Assembly (NCBI RefSeq): GCF_025961225.1
Contig: NZ_JAOQNG010000009.1
Span: forward strand, 91,001 to 155,000
Length of the DNA: 64,000 bases
Direction: 5' to 3'
Source: Azospirillum canadense
Lineage (GTDB): Bacteria; Pseudomonadota; Alphaproteobacteria; Azospirillales; Azospirillaceae
The notes below the pieces were generated by a model, which was given only the letters and a program-made list of their open reading frames with translations, was not told the origin of the DNA and ran no database searches. Position numbers and translations under genes: made by a program. Numbering within the stretch: the first letter of the stretch is position 1; the number at the start of each line of letters is the position of its first letter. Below, one piece after another: positions 16,325 through 24,400 of the stretch.

Positions 16325-16780
16325 TCAGCCGGGCAGCGCGTCCGGTGACGTCCGGTCCGGCCGCCGTGCGGCGGCGAAGGCGGACCGGAACAGGATCGCC
16401 GTGCCGAGGCCGTAGATCAGGTGAAGGGCGATGTAGAGCGGGTTGAAACCGCCACCGACGCCGAGCCCCTTCAGCGGCAGCACGACGAACCAGAAGACGG
16501 CCAGCGGCGGAATGCCGTAGACGAGCCCGCCCGGAAGCCAGCCGAAGCGGGCGGTCAGCCGCGGTTCGAGCGCGGCGTAGGCCACGCCCCAAAGCCCGGC
16601 CCAGAAGGCCAGGTTGAGGCTCAGCGGCACGCCCAGCGGCGGCACCGGCTTCAGGCTCCAGGGCAGGGCCGGCTCCAGATACGCGAAGTGGAGGATGGCC
16701 AGCAGGCCGTCCTGAAAAATCAGGTGTGATAGGCCGCCGGCCAGAAAGCCGAGGAACAGCCGTGTCGGAATCGTGCGCAT
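16325..16780 (-). CDS. small multi-span membrane protein, paralog 2
   Basis: A 151-residue protein and tandem paralog of the preceding entry, with the same conserved blocks (LSHL, ALPWSLKPVPPLGVP, LPLKGLGVGGGFN). Divergence between the two copies is clear, so the duplication is not recent. Both may form a heteromer. An ATG 11 codons upstream is possible but the MRTIPTRLF start leads directly into the first membrane span. It sits between the small secreted protein and paralog 1 in the ohr-led run. Confidence 0.75.
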   Translation of the reverse strand: MRTIPTRLFLGFLAGGLSHLIFQDGLLAILHFAYLEPALPWSLKPVPPLGVPLSLNLAFWAGLWGVAYAALEPRLTARFGWLPGGLVYGIPPLAVFWFVVLPLKGLGVGGGFNPLYIALHLIYGLGTAILFRSAFAAARRPDRTSPDALPG

Positions 16781-16814
16781 GGAAAGACTTTCTCGTGATG
16801 GGGGTGCCGCCACG

Positions 16815-17168
16815 TCAGCGGACGGTGGGCGTCTGCCCGTCCACGCGCCGGGCCACGGTGACGGCCGTCGGCGCCGTCTTCAGCCCGAGAAAGCCGCGCC
16901 CGAAGGTCAGGAACTGCTGCGCCTTCGCGGCGTCGCCCTGGTCCCACAGCGACGCCGCCATGGTGAGATACTTACTGGCCTCGTTGCGCTCCTCCCGGCC
17001 GATCGTGCCGGTGTTGCGCTCCACCAGAGCGGTCTTCGCGTCGCTGAGTTGGGTAGCGAAGCTCTCGGGCGTGCCGGATGCGCCGTTGGCGGCGGCGGCG
17101 ATGCCGGCGGTGGAGGTCAGCAGCGCGGACGAAAGAACGGCGGACGCGGCAATCGTGCGAATGTTCAT
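16815..17168 (-). CDS. small secreted TPR-like protein (paralog of 23396-23746)
   Basis: A 117-residue exported protein. The signal peptide spans about 1-27 (ending IAAAA). The mature part has Thr-Ile-rich spacing followed by a helical pair, ASKYLTMAASLWDQGDAAKA then FLTFGRGFLGL. The same helical pair recurs in the protein at 23396-23746, which also opens a run of redox or efflux genes. GGAG lies 7 bases before the ATG. No named family is known to me. A role as a periplasmic accessory or scaffold is a guess. Confidence 0.65.
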   Translation of the reverse strand: MNIRTIAASAVLSSALLTSTAGIAAAANGASGTPESFATQLSDAKTALVERNTGTIGREERNEASKYLTMAASLWDQGDAAKAQQFLTFGRGFLGLKTAPTAVTVARRVDGQTPTVR

Positions 17169-17240
17169 GATCGTCTCCATGGCGGTGTTGGGGTCGGACG
17201 GCCTGCCCGCGGTGCGTAGACAGGCCGTCCGTGATGGGGC

Positions 17241-17274
17241 CGGGTCAGACGACGGTGCGGGTCAGACGACGGTG
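17241..17274. repeat. 17-bp tandem duplication at the ohr 3' end
   Basis: Bases 17241-17257 are repeated exactly at 17258-17274. The repeat covers the stop codon and last codons of the ohr gene and duplicates them just beyond the gene. Confidence 0.8.
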
Positions 17275-17681
17275 ATCGTCACGTCGATGTTGCCGCGGGT
17301 GGCCAGCGAGTAGGGGCAGGTGCGGTGGGCCGCCTGGACCAGGGCCTGCGCGGTGTCGCGCTCCACACCCGGCAGGCTGACGTTGAGGCGGGCGGCGAGG
17401 CCGTACACGCCCTCGGTCAGGCCGAGATCCACCTCGGCGTCGACCGCGAGTTCGGCCGGCAGAGCGACCTTCGCGTTGCGGGCGGCGATCTGGATCGCGC
17501 CGATGAAGCAGGCGGACCAGCCCGCGGCGAACAGCTGTTCTGGGTTGGTGCCGTTGCCCGGCTTGCCGGGCGACCTCAGCGCGATGTCCAGGCGGCCATC
17601 GTCGCTGCGGGCGGTGCCGTCGCGCCCTCCGGCGGAGGTGTGGGTCTTGCCGGTGTACAGCACTTTCTGCAGGTGGGGCAT
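17262..17681 (-). CDS. ohr: organic hydroperoxide resistance protein (copy 1)
   Basis: A 139-residue Ohr-family thiol peroxidase that reduces organic hydroperoxides using a Cys pair. The peroxidatic Cys lies in GWSACFIGAI (about 55) and the resolving Cys in HRTCPYSLATRGN (about 122). Length and motifs fit the family fully. It is probably the first gene of a minus-strand run down to cytochrome P460. Two operator-like ATCGGATGCGAY sites lie 45-112 bases upstream. A second copy is at 33006-33422. Confidence 0.93.
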   Translation of the reverse strand: MPHLQKVLYTGKTHTSAGGRDGTARSDDGRLDIALRSPGKPGNGTNPEQLFAAGWSACFIGAIQIAARNAKVALPAELAVDAEVDLGLTEGVYGLAARLNVSLPGVERDTAQALVQAAHRTCPYSLATRGNIDVTITVV

Positions 17682-17717
17682 GGTGGGGTCCTTCGTCGGG
17701 AGCGTTTGTGTTCGGTT

Positions 17718-17793
17718 CCGATAAGATCGGATGCGATTGAAAAATGCGCCAAGCGGGCCGGAGAGTCAACTGTCCGATCTCATCGGATGCGAC
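17718..17793 (-). promoter_or_regulatory. two OhrR-type operators before ohr copy 1
   Basis: ATCGGATGCGAT (17726-17737) and ATCGGATGCGAC (17782-17793) are near-perfect dyads. Both are embedded in longer CCGAT/ATCGG arms. The same word occurs before ohrR (30812-30823) and before ohr copy 2 (33470-33481), which indicates a shared MarR-type repressor. Confidence 0.75.
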
Positions 17794-17877
17794 TGACTTG
17801 GGTCTCAGCCGATCACGTTTTTGCGAGCGGAACGGCGGGAAGGGTGTCCGGCGCCCCGGCGGCGCGCCGGAGCGGGT

Positions 17878-19062
17878 TCAGGAACCCTGGGCGAGGGCGG
17901 CGGGAGCCGCTTGGCGGGCCCGCAGCACGATGAACGCGTAGGCCGCCTCCGCCAGCACGAAGGCGACCGCGATCAGCGCCGCGCCGACGAGGCTCAGATA
18001 GTGCTGGTCGATGACGACGATCACCACGCCGCCGAGGACGCTCGAACAGGCGATGCCGGCGTAGAGCGCGGTGTTGTTCAGCGCCATCAGCAGGGGGGCC
18101 ACCTGAGGCGCCGTCTTCACGAGGCGATGCTGCTGCGGAACGATCAGCCCCCAGCCGCAGCACCCCCACACCAGCAGGGCGAGCACGGCGGTCACGGGGT
18201 GGGCGGAGGTCCAGGGCAGCAGGCAGAAGTTCCCGATCGCGATCGCCAGCGCGGCGACGATGATCGTCCGGCTCTCGAAGCGGTCGACCAGACGGCCGGC
18301 CAGCAGATTGCCGAGCGTCGCGGCGACACCCCAGAACAGGAACAGCGCGGCGAGCGTGCGCTCGTCCCCGCCGGTCACGCGGTCGAACACGAGGCTGGAA
18401 TAGTTGTAGACCATCAGGAACCCGCCGAAGGCGAAGAGCGTCGTCAGCAGCGTCAGCGCGATGCGGATGTCGCGGACCGGAGCGAAACGTTCGCGCAGCG
18501 TGACGCGCGGGGGCTGCGGCACGGACCGGAGCAGGATCCCGACGCCGATCATCGTGACGAGGCCGAGCGCCGCGACGAACCAGAGCGTGGTGCGCCAGCT
18601 GCCGAATCCCCCGATGAAGGTGCCGAGCGGTGCGCCCAGCGCCGTGGCGCCGGCAAGGCCGGCGGTCACCGTGGCCAGGGCGCGGCCCCGCCGTTCGGGG
18701 GCGACGAGCGCGGCGGCGATGCCGAGTGCGGCGGGCGAGAACAGCGCCGCGCCGAGCCCGGCCACCGCGCGGCCGACCAGGACCGTGTTCAGGTCGGACG
18801 CCAGCGCGTTGATCGCGTTGCCCAGGACGAAGATGCCCAACGCCGCCACCAGCAGGGGCTTGCGCGGCCATCCGCCGGCCACCGCGGCCATGACGGGGGC
18901 CAGCACCGCGACTGTCAGCGCGTAGACGGTGACCATCTGCCCGGCGAGGCTCACGGAGGTGTTCAAGGAGGCGGCGACGCTTGGCAGGATGCCGGCGACG
19001 ACGAAGCTGTCGGTGCCCATGGCGAACATGCCAAGGGCGAGCATGAGAAGGCGACGATCCAT
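17878..19062 (-). CDS. MFS exporter (AraJ/sugar-efflux type)
   Basis: A 394-residue major facilitator with about 12 membrane spans and no signal peptide. Typical features are the short N terminus (MDRRLLMLALGMFAMGTDSF), the VAGILPSVA block, GRAVAGLGAALFSPA in span 4, and an AxxxRGRALA loop. It resembles the AraJ/NepI/YdhP efflux group that exports sugars, nucleosides or drugs. It is downstream of the RND pump on the same strand with 53 bases between, so it likely belongs to the MarR-controlled efflux run. Substrate is unknown. Confidence 0.85.
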   Translation of the reverse strand: MDRRLLMLALGMFAMGTDSFVVAGILPSVAASLNTSVSLAGQMVTVYALTVAVLAPVMAAVAGGWPRKPLLVAALGIFVLGNAINALASDLNTVLVGRAVAGLGAALFSPAALGIAAALVAPERRGRALATVTAGLAGATALGAPLGTFIGGFGSWRTTLWFVAALGLVTMIGVGILLRSVPQPPRVTLRERFAPVRDIRIALTLLTTLFAFGGFLMVYNYSSLVFDRVTGGDERTLAALFLFWGVAATLGNLLAGRLVDRFESRTIIVAALAIAIGNFCLLPWTSAHPVTAVLALLVWGCCGWGLIVPQQHRLVKTAPQVAPLLMALNNTALYAGIACSSVLGGVVIVVIDQHYLSLVGAALIAVAFVLAEAAYAFIVLRARQAAPAALAQGS

Positions 19063-19115
19063 GGAAAGGACCTTTCTGTGTTGACAGGAATTAGCCTGGA
19101 GGGGGAGTGGACGGC

Positions 19116-22100
19116 TCAGCCCGCGGGAAGGGCTTCCGGGGGAACCGGACGTTCGCCTTCCAGCCGGGCGCCCTCCAGCCGGGCGGCTTGAAGGCCGCCG
19201 GCATCTGCGGGCCGCACGCGGAACCAGAGGGCGTAGAGGGCCGGCAGGAAGACCAGGATCAGCACCGTGCCGACTGCGGTCCCGCCGATCAGCGTGTAGG
19301 CCATCGGCCCCCAGAACACCGAATGGGTCAGCGGGATGAAGGCCAGCACCGCGGCGAGCGCCGTCAGGATGACCGGCCGGGCGCGCTGCACCGTGGCCTC
19401 CACCGCCGCGTGGTAGGGGGCGAGGCCCTCTTCCTGGTTGGTGTGGATCTGGCCGATCAGGATCAGCGTGTTGCGCATCAGGATGCCGGCCAGGCCGATC
19501 AGGCCCAGGATGGCGTTGAAGCCGAACGGCTGGTGGAACAGCAGCAGCGTCGGGACCGCGCCGACCAGCCCGAGCGGGGCGGTCAGCATCACCATGAACA
19601 GCGCCGGGAACGACCGCACCTGAAGCATCACGACCGTGAGCATCAGCACCAGCATCAGCGGGAAGACCTTGGCGAGCGCCGCGTTGGCCTTGCCGGCTTC
19701 CTCGATCGGGCCGGCGATCTCGATGCGGTAGCCCTGGGGCAGTTTGGCGACGACCGGCTGCAGGGCCCGCCAGACCTCCAGGGAGACGTCCGGCGGCTGC
19801 CGCGCCTCGTCGATGTCGCTGCGCACGGTGATGGTCGGGGTGCGGTCGCGCCGCTTGAGGATCGGGTCCTCCATGCGCACCTCCGCGTGGCCGATCTGGT
19901 CGAGCGGGATCGTGCGGCCATCCTGGGACAGCAGCGTGAAGTCGCCGAGCCGCGCCGGGTCGAACCGACCGGCCCCCAGGCTGCGGGCCACCAGTGCCAC
20001 GGTGCGGATGTCCTCGCGCACCTGGGTGACGGTCACGCCGGTCAGCAGGAACTGGAGTTGCTGGGCGACCTCGGCGGACGTCAGCCCGATCTGCCGCAGC
20101 CGCTCCTGGTCGAGCACGAAGCGGACGGTCGGCGACCGCTCGCCCCAGTCCTGGCTGACCTGGCGCGTGCTGCTGTTGGCGCGCATGACGTCCCGCACCT
20201 GGTCGGCGATGCCGCGCACCACCGCCGGGTCCGGCCCCATGACCCGGAAGGCCACGGGGAAGGGCGAGTAGGGCCCGAAGACGAGCTGGCTGACGCGCAC
20301 CCGCGCCTCGGGGGCCAGACCCTCGGCGATGCGGACGCGCAGGCGCTCCTTCAGGGCGTCGCGCGCCTCCGCGTCCGGGGTCAGCACGATGACCTTGGCG
20401 AAGGACGGGTCGGGAAGCTCCGGGTTGTAGGCGAGGAAGAAGCGCGGCGCGCCCTGGCCCACATAGGCCGTGACCACGGTCGCCTCGGGCTGCTGCTTCA
20501 GCCAACCCTCCAGCTTGGTGGTGGCGGCCTGGGTGGCCTCGATGCCGGTGCCCTCGGGCATCTGCACCTCGACCAGCAGCTCGGGGCGGTCGGAGGTCGG
20601 GAAGAACTGCTTCTTGACCGAGCCCATCCCGGCGCCCGCGGCGACAAACAGGGCGAGCACCGCGACGGCGACCAGCGCCTTGTGCCGGATCGACCAGGCG
20701 ACGAGGCCGCGGAAGCGCCGGTAGGTCGGCGTGTTGTAGATCGCACCGTGCCCACCGGCCACCGGCTTGATCGCCGGCAGCAGCTTCACGCCCAGGTACG
20801 GCGTGAAGGACACGGCCACGATCCAGGAGGCGATCAGGGCGAAGCCGACGATCCAGAAGATGTTGCCCGCGTATTCGCCGGCGCTGGACTGGGCGAAGCC
20901 GACCGGCATCAGGCCGATCACCGTGACCAGCGTGCCCGACAGCATGGGGGCGGCCGTGTGGCTCCAGCTGTAGGCGGCGGCCTGGATGCGGTCCAGCCCT
21001 TCCTCCATCTTCACGACCATGGCCTCGATGGCGATGATGGCGTCGTCGACCAGCAGGCCGAGCGACAGGATCAGCGCGCCCAGCGTGATGCGGTCGAAGG
21101 CGCGGCCGGTTTCCAGCATGATCAGGAAGACCATGCCGAGCGTCAGCGGCACGGCCGCAGCGACCACGATCCCGACGCGCCAGCCGAGGCTGAGCAGGCT
21201 GACCAGCAGCACCACGCCCAGCGCCATGAAGAACTTGACCATGAACTCGCCGACGGCCTGGGTGATGTTGACCGCCTGGTCGGTGATCTTCGCGACCGTC
21301 ATGCCCAGCGGCAGGCCGTCGGCGATGGCCTTGGTCTCGGCCTCCAGCGCCTTGCCGAGGTCGAGACCGTTCCACCCCTCCTGCATGATCACGCCGAGCA
21401 CCAGCGCGGGCTCGCCCTGGTGACGGATCAGGAAGGTGGCAGGGTCCTCGTAGCCGCGGCGAATCTCGGCCACGTCGGACAGCTTCAGGGTCCGGCCGCC
21501 CGCCGCGATGGGCGTGTCGGCGATGGCCTGCAGGTCGTCGTAGGCACCGTCCAGCCGGATGAAGATCTGCGGCCCCTTCGCTTCGATGGACCCGGCCGGC
21601 GTGACCGTGTTCTGCCGCTGGAGTGCGGCGAAGATGTCCTGGGCGCGCACCCCCAGCGTGGCGAGGCGCGGGTAGGAGAACTCGACGAAGATCCGCTCCG
21701 GGCGCTCGCCCAGGATGTTGACCTTCTTGACGCCGGGGACGTGCAGCAGGCGCTGGCGGATCGTCTCGGCCTGCCGGGCGAGCAGGCGGGGCGCCATGCC
21801 CGGCGCCTTCAGGGCGTAGAGCGCGAAGGTGACGTCGGAGTATTCGTCGTTGACGAACGGCCCGAGCGCGCCGACGGGCAGGGTGCGCGCCTCATCGCCG
21901 AGCTTCTTGCGCGCCTGATAGAACTGCTCCGGCACCTCGGCCGGCGGCGTGTTGCCGAGCAGCGTCAGCGTCATGAAGGCGAAGCCCGGCCGGGTGATCG
22001 TCTCGACGCGGTCGTACCAGCGCAGCTCCTGCAGGCGCTTCTCCAGCGGCTCCGCGACGAGGTTCTGCATCTCTTCCGCGGTGGCGCCGGGCCAGGCCGC

Positions 22101-22253
22101 GGTCACGGTCAGCACCTTGACGGTGAAGGACGGATCCTCGGCGCGGCCGAGCTTCAGGAAGGCGAAGGATCCGGCCAGCGCCACGGCCAGGATCAGGAAC
22201 AGGGTGACGGCGCGCTCACGCACCGCCAGGGCGGACAGGTTGGGGAGTGTCAT
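19116..22253 (-). CDS. RND efflux pump permease
   Basis: A 1045-residue inner-membrane proton-driven exporter of the AcrB/HAE1 superfamily, with the usual 12 spans and two large periplasmic loops. Visible motifs are the N-terminal FLILAVALAGSFAFLKLGRAEDP, the span-4 GLLVDDAIIAIE with the proton-relay Asp pair, and the second-half ILIGQIHTNQEEG. It has the acid-rich character of the branch paired with short adaptors rather than the AcrB antibiotic branch. Its start overlaps the adaptor stop by ATGA. No outer-membrane factor gene is nearby. Confidence 0.92.
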   Translation of the reverse strand: MTLPNLSALAVRERAVTLFLILAVALAGSFAFLKLGRAEDPSFTVKVLTVTAAWPGATAEEMQNLVAEPLEKRLQELRWYDRVETITRPGFAFMTLTLLGNTPPAEVPEQFYQARKKLGDEARTLPVGALGPFVNDEYSDVTFALYALKAPGMAPRLLARQAETIRQRLLHVPGVKKVNILGERPERIFVEFSYPRLATLGVRAQDIFAALQRQNTVTPAGSIEAKGPQIFIRLDGAYDDLQAIADTPIAAGGRTLKLSDVAEIRRGYEDPATFLIRHQGEPALVLGVIMQEGWNGLDLGKALEAETKAIADGLPLGMTVAKITDQAVNITQAVGEFMVKFFMALGVVLLVSLLSLGWRVGIVVAAAVPLTLGMVFLIMLETGRAFDRITLGALILSLGLLVDDAIIAIEAMVVKMEEGLDRIQAAAYSWSHTAAPMLSGTLVTVIGLMPVGFAQSSAGEYAGNIFWIVGFALIASWIVAVSFTPYLGVKLLPAIKPVAGGHGAIYNTPTYRRFRGLVAWSIRHKALVAVAVLALFVAAGAGMGSVKKQFFPTSDRPELLVEVQMPEGTGIEATQAATTKLEGWLKQQPEATVVTAYVGQGAPRFFLAYNPELPDPSFAKVIVLTPDAEARDALKERLRVRIAEGLAPEARVRVSQLVFGPYSPFPVAFRVMGPDPAVVRGIADQVRDVMRANSSTRQVSQDWGERSPTVRFVLDQERLRQIGLTSAEVAQQLQFLLTGVTVTQVREDIRTVALVARSLGAGRFDPARLGDFTLLSQDGRTIPLDQIGHAEVRMEDPILKRRDRTPTITVRSDIDEARQPPDVSLEVWRALQPVVAKLPQGYRIEIAGPIEEAGKANAALAKVFPLMLVLMLTVVMLQVRSFPALFMVMLTAPLGLVGAVPTLLLFHQPFGFNAILGLIGLAGILMRNTLILIGQIHTNQEEGLAPYHAAVEATVQRARPVILTALAAVLAFIPLTHSVFWGPMAYTLIGGTAVGTVLILVFLPALYALWFRVRPADAGGLQAARLEGARLEGERPVPPEALPAG

Positions 22254-23362
22254 CGGGCGGCCATCCTTGGGCTGGCGTTGCGGACGCGCTCCCCCTGGTG
22301 GAGCAGATGGGCGCCGAGCGCCACGACCTGCTCGCCGGCGCTGACGCCGGAGACGAGCGCGGTCTCCTCGGCGACGCTGCGGACGGCGACGGCCCGGAAG
22401 GAGACGGAGGAGGACGCGGCGTCCACGACCCACACGCCGCTGGCCCGGCCATCGTCGTGGACCGCGCCGATCGGCACCGCGACCAGATCGCCGGCGCCTC
22501 CGCTGGTGATCGACAGGGACACCGTCGCGCCCAGCGGCGCGTCGGCCGCGTTGCCCTCCAGGACATAGCGGGCCTCGTAGGTGCGGGTCAGGGGATCGGC
22601 GGCGTCGGCCAGTTGGCGCAGGCGCGCGGGCGACGGGGCGGACATCCCGCCGTAGAGGCGGGCCTGCGCCACGGAGCCGAGCGCCGGGCGCAGCGTCTCC
22701 GGCAGGGAGACCGTCGCCTCGCGCGGGCCGGCGTGGGCCAGCCGCACCACCGTCTGGCCGGGGGCGACCACCTGCCCCGGTTCGGCCAGGGTCTCCACCA
22801 CGGTGCCGTCGGCGTCGGCGAGCAGGGCCGAATAGTGGGCCTCGTTGCGCGCCACCTTCGCTTGGGCCTCGGCGGTGGACAGCTGGGCCCTGGCGCTGTC
22901 GAGGCTGGCCTTGACCTGGTCGTATTTCTGGCGGGCCGCCCAGCCGTCCGCGACCAGCTGGCGGTAGCGGGCCTCGTCCGCCGTGGCCTGGACCGCCAGG
23001 GCGCGCGCCGCGGTGACCGCGCTCTCCCGCGCGGCCAGCGCGAGGTCGAGATCCTTCTGGTCGAGCCGCATGAGCGGCTGGCCGGCGCGGACGCTCTGCC
23101 CGACATCGACCAGACGTTCCACGACCTTTCCGGGAACGCGGAAGCCGAGGTTGCTTTGGACGCGCGCCGACACCACCCCGGTGAAGGCGCGCTCCGACGG
23201 ACGGGCCGGCGTGACGGTGGCGGTCTGGACGAGGGGGGGATCCTGCCGGGGATCGGGCCGTTCGGCCGCCGCCGGCCCCGCGTGGTTGATCGCCGCGAAG
23301 CCAACGCCGGCCACCACCGCCAGCGCGCCTCCGGTGAGGAGCAGCGTCTTGATCGTGTTCAT
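22250..23362 (-). CDS. RND efflux periplasmic adaptor (MFP/HlyD family)
   Basis: A 370-residue membrane-fusion protein. It has an N-terminal membrane anchor or signal (about 8-28) without an evident lipobox Cys, a lipoyl-like half motif (VVSARVQSNLGFRVPGKVVE), an alpha-hairpin (about 95-175, rich in Ala, Glu, Arg), the second lipoyl half (GTVVETLAEPGQVV) and a beta-barrel. It connects the pump to an outer-membrane channel. ATGA coupling with the permease gene shows they form one unit. The run starts at the small secreted gene just upstream. Confidence 0.9.
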   Translation of the reverse strand: MNTIKTLLLTGGALAVVAGVGFAAINHAGPAAAERPDPRQDPPLVQTATVTPARPSERAFTGVVSARVQSNLGFRVPGKVVERLVDVGQSVRAGQPLMRLDQKDLDLALAARESAVTAARALAVQATADEARYRQLVADGWAARQKYDQVKASLDSARAQLSTAEAQAKVARNEAHYSALLADADGTVVETLAEPGQVVAPGQTVVRLAHAGPREATVSLPETLRPALGSVAQARLYGGMSAPSPARLRQLADAADPLTRTYEARYVLEGNAADAPLGATVSLSITSGGAGDLVAVPIGAVHDDGRASGVWVVDAASSSVSFRAVAVRSVAEETALVSGVSAGEQVVALGAHLLHQGERVRNASPRMAAR

Positions 23363-23395
23363 CGTTGGCCTCGCTCTTCTGGCATCGATGGGTGG

Positions 23396-23746
23396 TTACG
23401 GCAGAGCCACCGGGCGGCCGGCCTGCTGCAGGGCGGGATCCGCCGGCACGCGGCGCAGCCCCAGCTTGCCGCGCGCGAAGTTCAGGTAGGACAGAGCCTG
23501 GGCCTGCTCCCCGCGGGCCCAATGCCACTCCGCGGTCGACAGATGCGTGTTGATCGTGCCGGTGTCGGACGGGGAGGGCGTCTTGGCCCGCGCCTCCGCG
23601 ACGAGGGACGGGAAGAGCGTCGCCAGATTGCCCGCGCCGGCCGCCTGGGTGGCCGTCTGGGGGGCCGTCTCGGCGAAGGCGGACGGGATCGGGGCGGCCG
23701 ACGCGAGGGCGGCGGCGATGATGGCGAGACGAAGGGTGGTGTTCAT
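23396..23746 (-). CDS. small secreted TPR-like protein (paralog of 16815-17168)
   Basis: A 116-residue exported protein with signal peptide (about 1-25, ending PSAFAE). The mature part has a Ser/Thr-rich start and a helical pair: HLSTAEWHWARGEQAQA then YLNFARGKLGLRR. It shares this pair with the protein at 16815-17168. It is the first gene of the RND run and lies next to the MarR operators. No family name is known to me. An accessory periplasmic role for the pump is inferred from position only. Confidence 0.65.
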   Translation of the reverse strand: MNTTLRLAIIAAALASAAPIPSAFAETAPQTATQAAGAGNLATLFPSLVAEARAKTPSPSDTGTINTHLSTAEWHWARGEQAQALSYLNFARGKLGLRRVPADPALQQAGRPVALP

Positions 23747-23810
23747 GGTCGTTCTCTCTGTGGATGGTAAAAAGTCGGGGATGATCGCGTCGGTCATCGA
23801 CGCTCGAAAC

Positions 23811-23861
23811 GTTTATATCAACCTATTGGGTGATGTGGCGGCGTAACAATTGATATCAAAC
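23811..23861 (-). promoter_or_regulatory. two MarR-type operators before the RND run
   Basis: GTTTATATCAACC (23811-23823) and ATTGATATCAAAC (23849-23861) match the site GTTTGATATCAACC found just before the marR gene. The core TTGATATCAA is a perfect palindrome at 23850-23859. They lie 65-115 bases before the first gene of the efflux run, between it and the marR stop. Confidence 0.7.
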
Positions 23862-23890
23862 TATATGCCGCCAGACAAACCGGGGAGGGT

Positions 23891-24340
23891 TCAGGAACCC
23901 AGCCGGCGCAACGCCGACCGGAACACTGCCAGTTCGGCGGGATCCAGGTCCTGTTCGACCGAGGCGTTGACCTCCCGCCACCGTTCCACCGCCTCGGCCA
24001 GAAGCGAGCGTCCGGAGTCCGTCAGCGCAACGCGCCGGGTCCGCGCGTCCGCCTCGTCGCGCCGGACCTCCAGAAGGCCCCGGCGCTCCAGCGGTTTGAC
24101 GTTGGCGGTGATGGTCGTGCGGTCGGTGCCCAGGGCATCGGCAAGTTTGCCAATCGACGGCGGTTCCGCCTTGAGCAGATTGATCAGCAGCGAAAACTGC
24201 CAGTTGTTGAGCCCGAGGGGCCGCAGGGCCTCGTCGAAGCGGCGGCCGATGATGCGGCTGGCGCGTTGCACGCCCAGGCACAAGCAACGGTCGGCAATCA
24301 GCTTGGCCGTTTCGCTGGGGATGGAGTGTTCGTGGTCCAT
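23891..24340 (-). CDS. MarR-family transcriptional repressor
   Basis: A 149-residue winged-helix regulator. It has the long N-terminal helix, LGLNNWQFSLLINLL, the winged-helix core PSIGKLADALGTDRTTITANV, and the wing with LLEVRRDEADARTRRVALTDSG. The binding site TTGATATCAA occurs in its own leader (24351-24364) and in the region before the downstream RND run. Both support autoregulation and control of the pump. It may respond to the pump substrate. The gene is on the same strand as the run it precedes. Confidence 0.85.
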   Translation of the reverse strand: MDHEHSIPSETAKLIADRCLCLGVQRASRIIGRRFDEALRPLGLNNWQFSLLINLLKAEPPSIGKLADALGTDRTTITANVKPLERRGLLEVRRDEADARTRRVALTDSGRSLLAEAVERWREVNASVEQDLDPAELAVFRSALRRLGS

Positions 24341-24350
24341 GAGGCATAAT

Positions 24351-24364
24351 GTTTGATATCAACC
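24351..24364 (-). promoter_or_regulatory. MarR operator before its own gene
   Basis: GTTTGATATCAACC lies 11-24 bases before the marR start codon. The palindromic core TTGATATCAA is at 24353-24362. It is the best match of three sites in the region and would block translation-proximal transcription. Confidence 0.7.
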
Positions 24365-24400
24365 TTTCTGTCAACGGGTGTGTTGCGGTGTCGCGCAGGT

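Noticed and set aside
19107..22568. A 1153-codon plus-strand frame opposite the RND pump
   Set aside because: Composition rich in Arg, His, Asp and Gln with no domain; the opposite strand encodes a complete RND permease.
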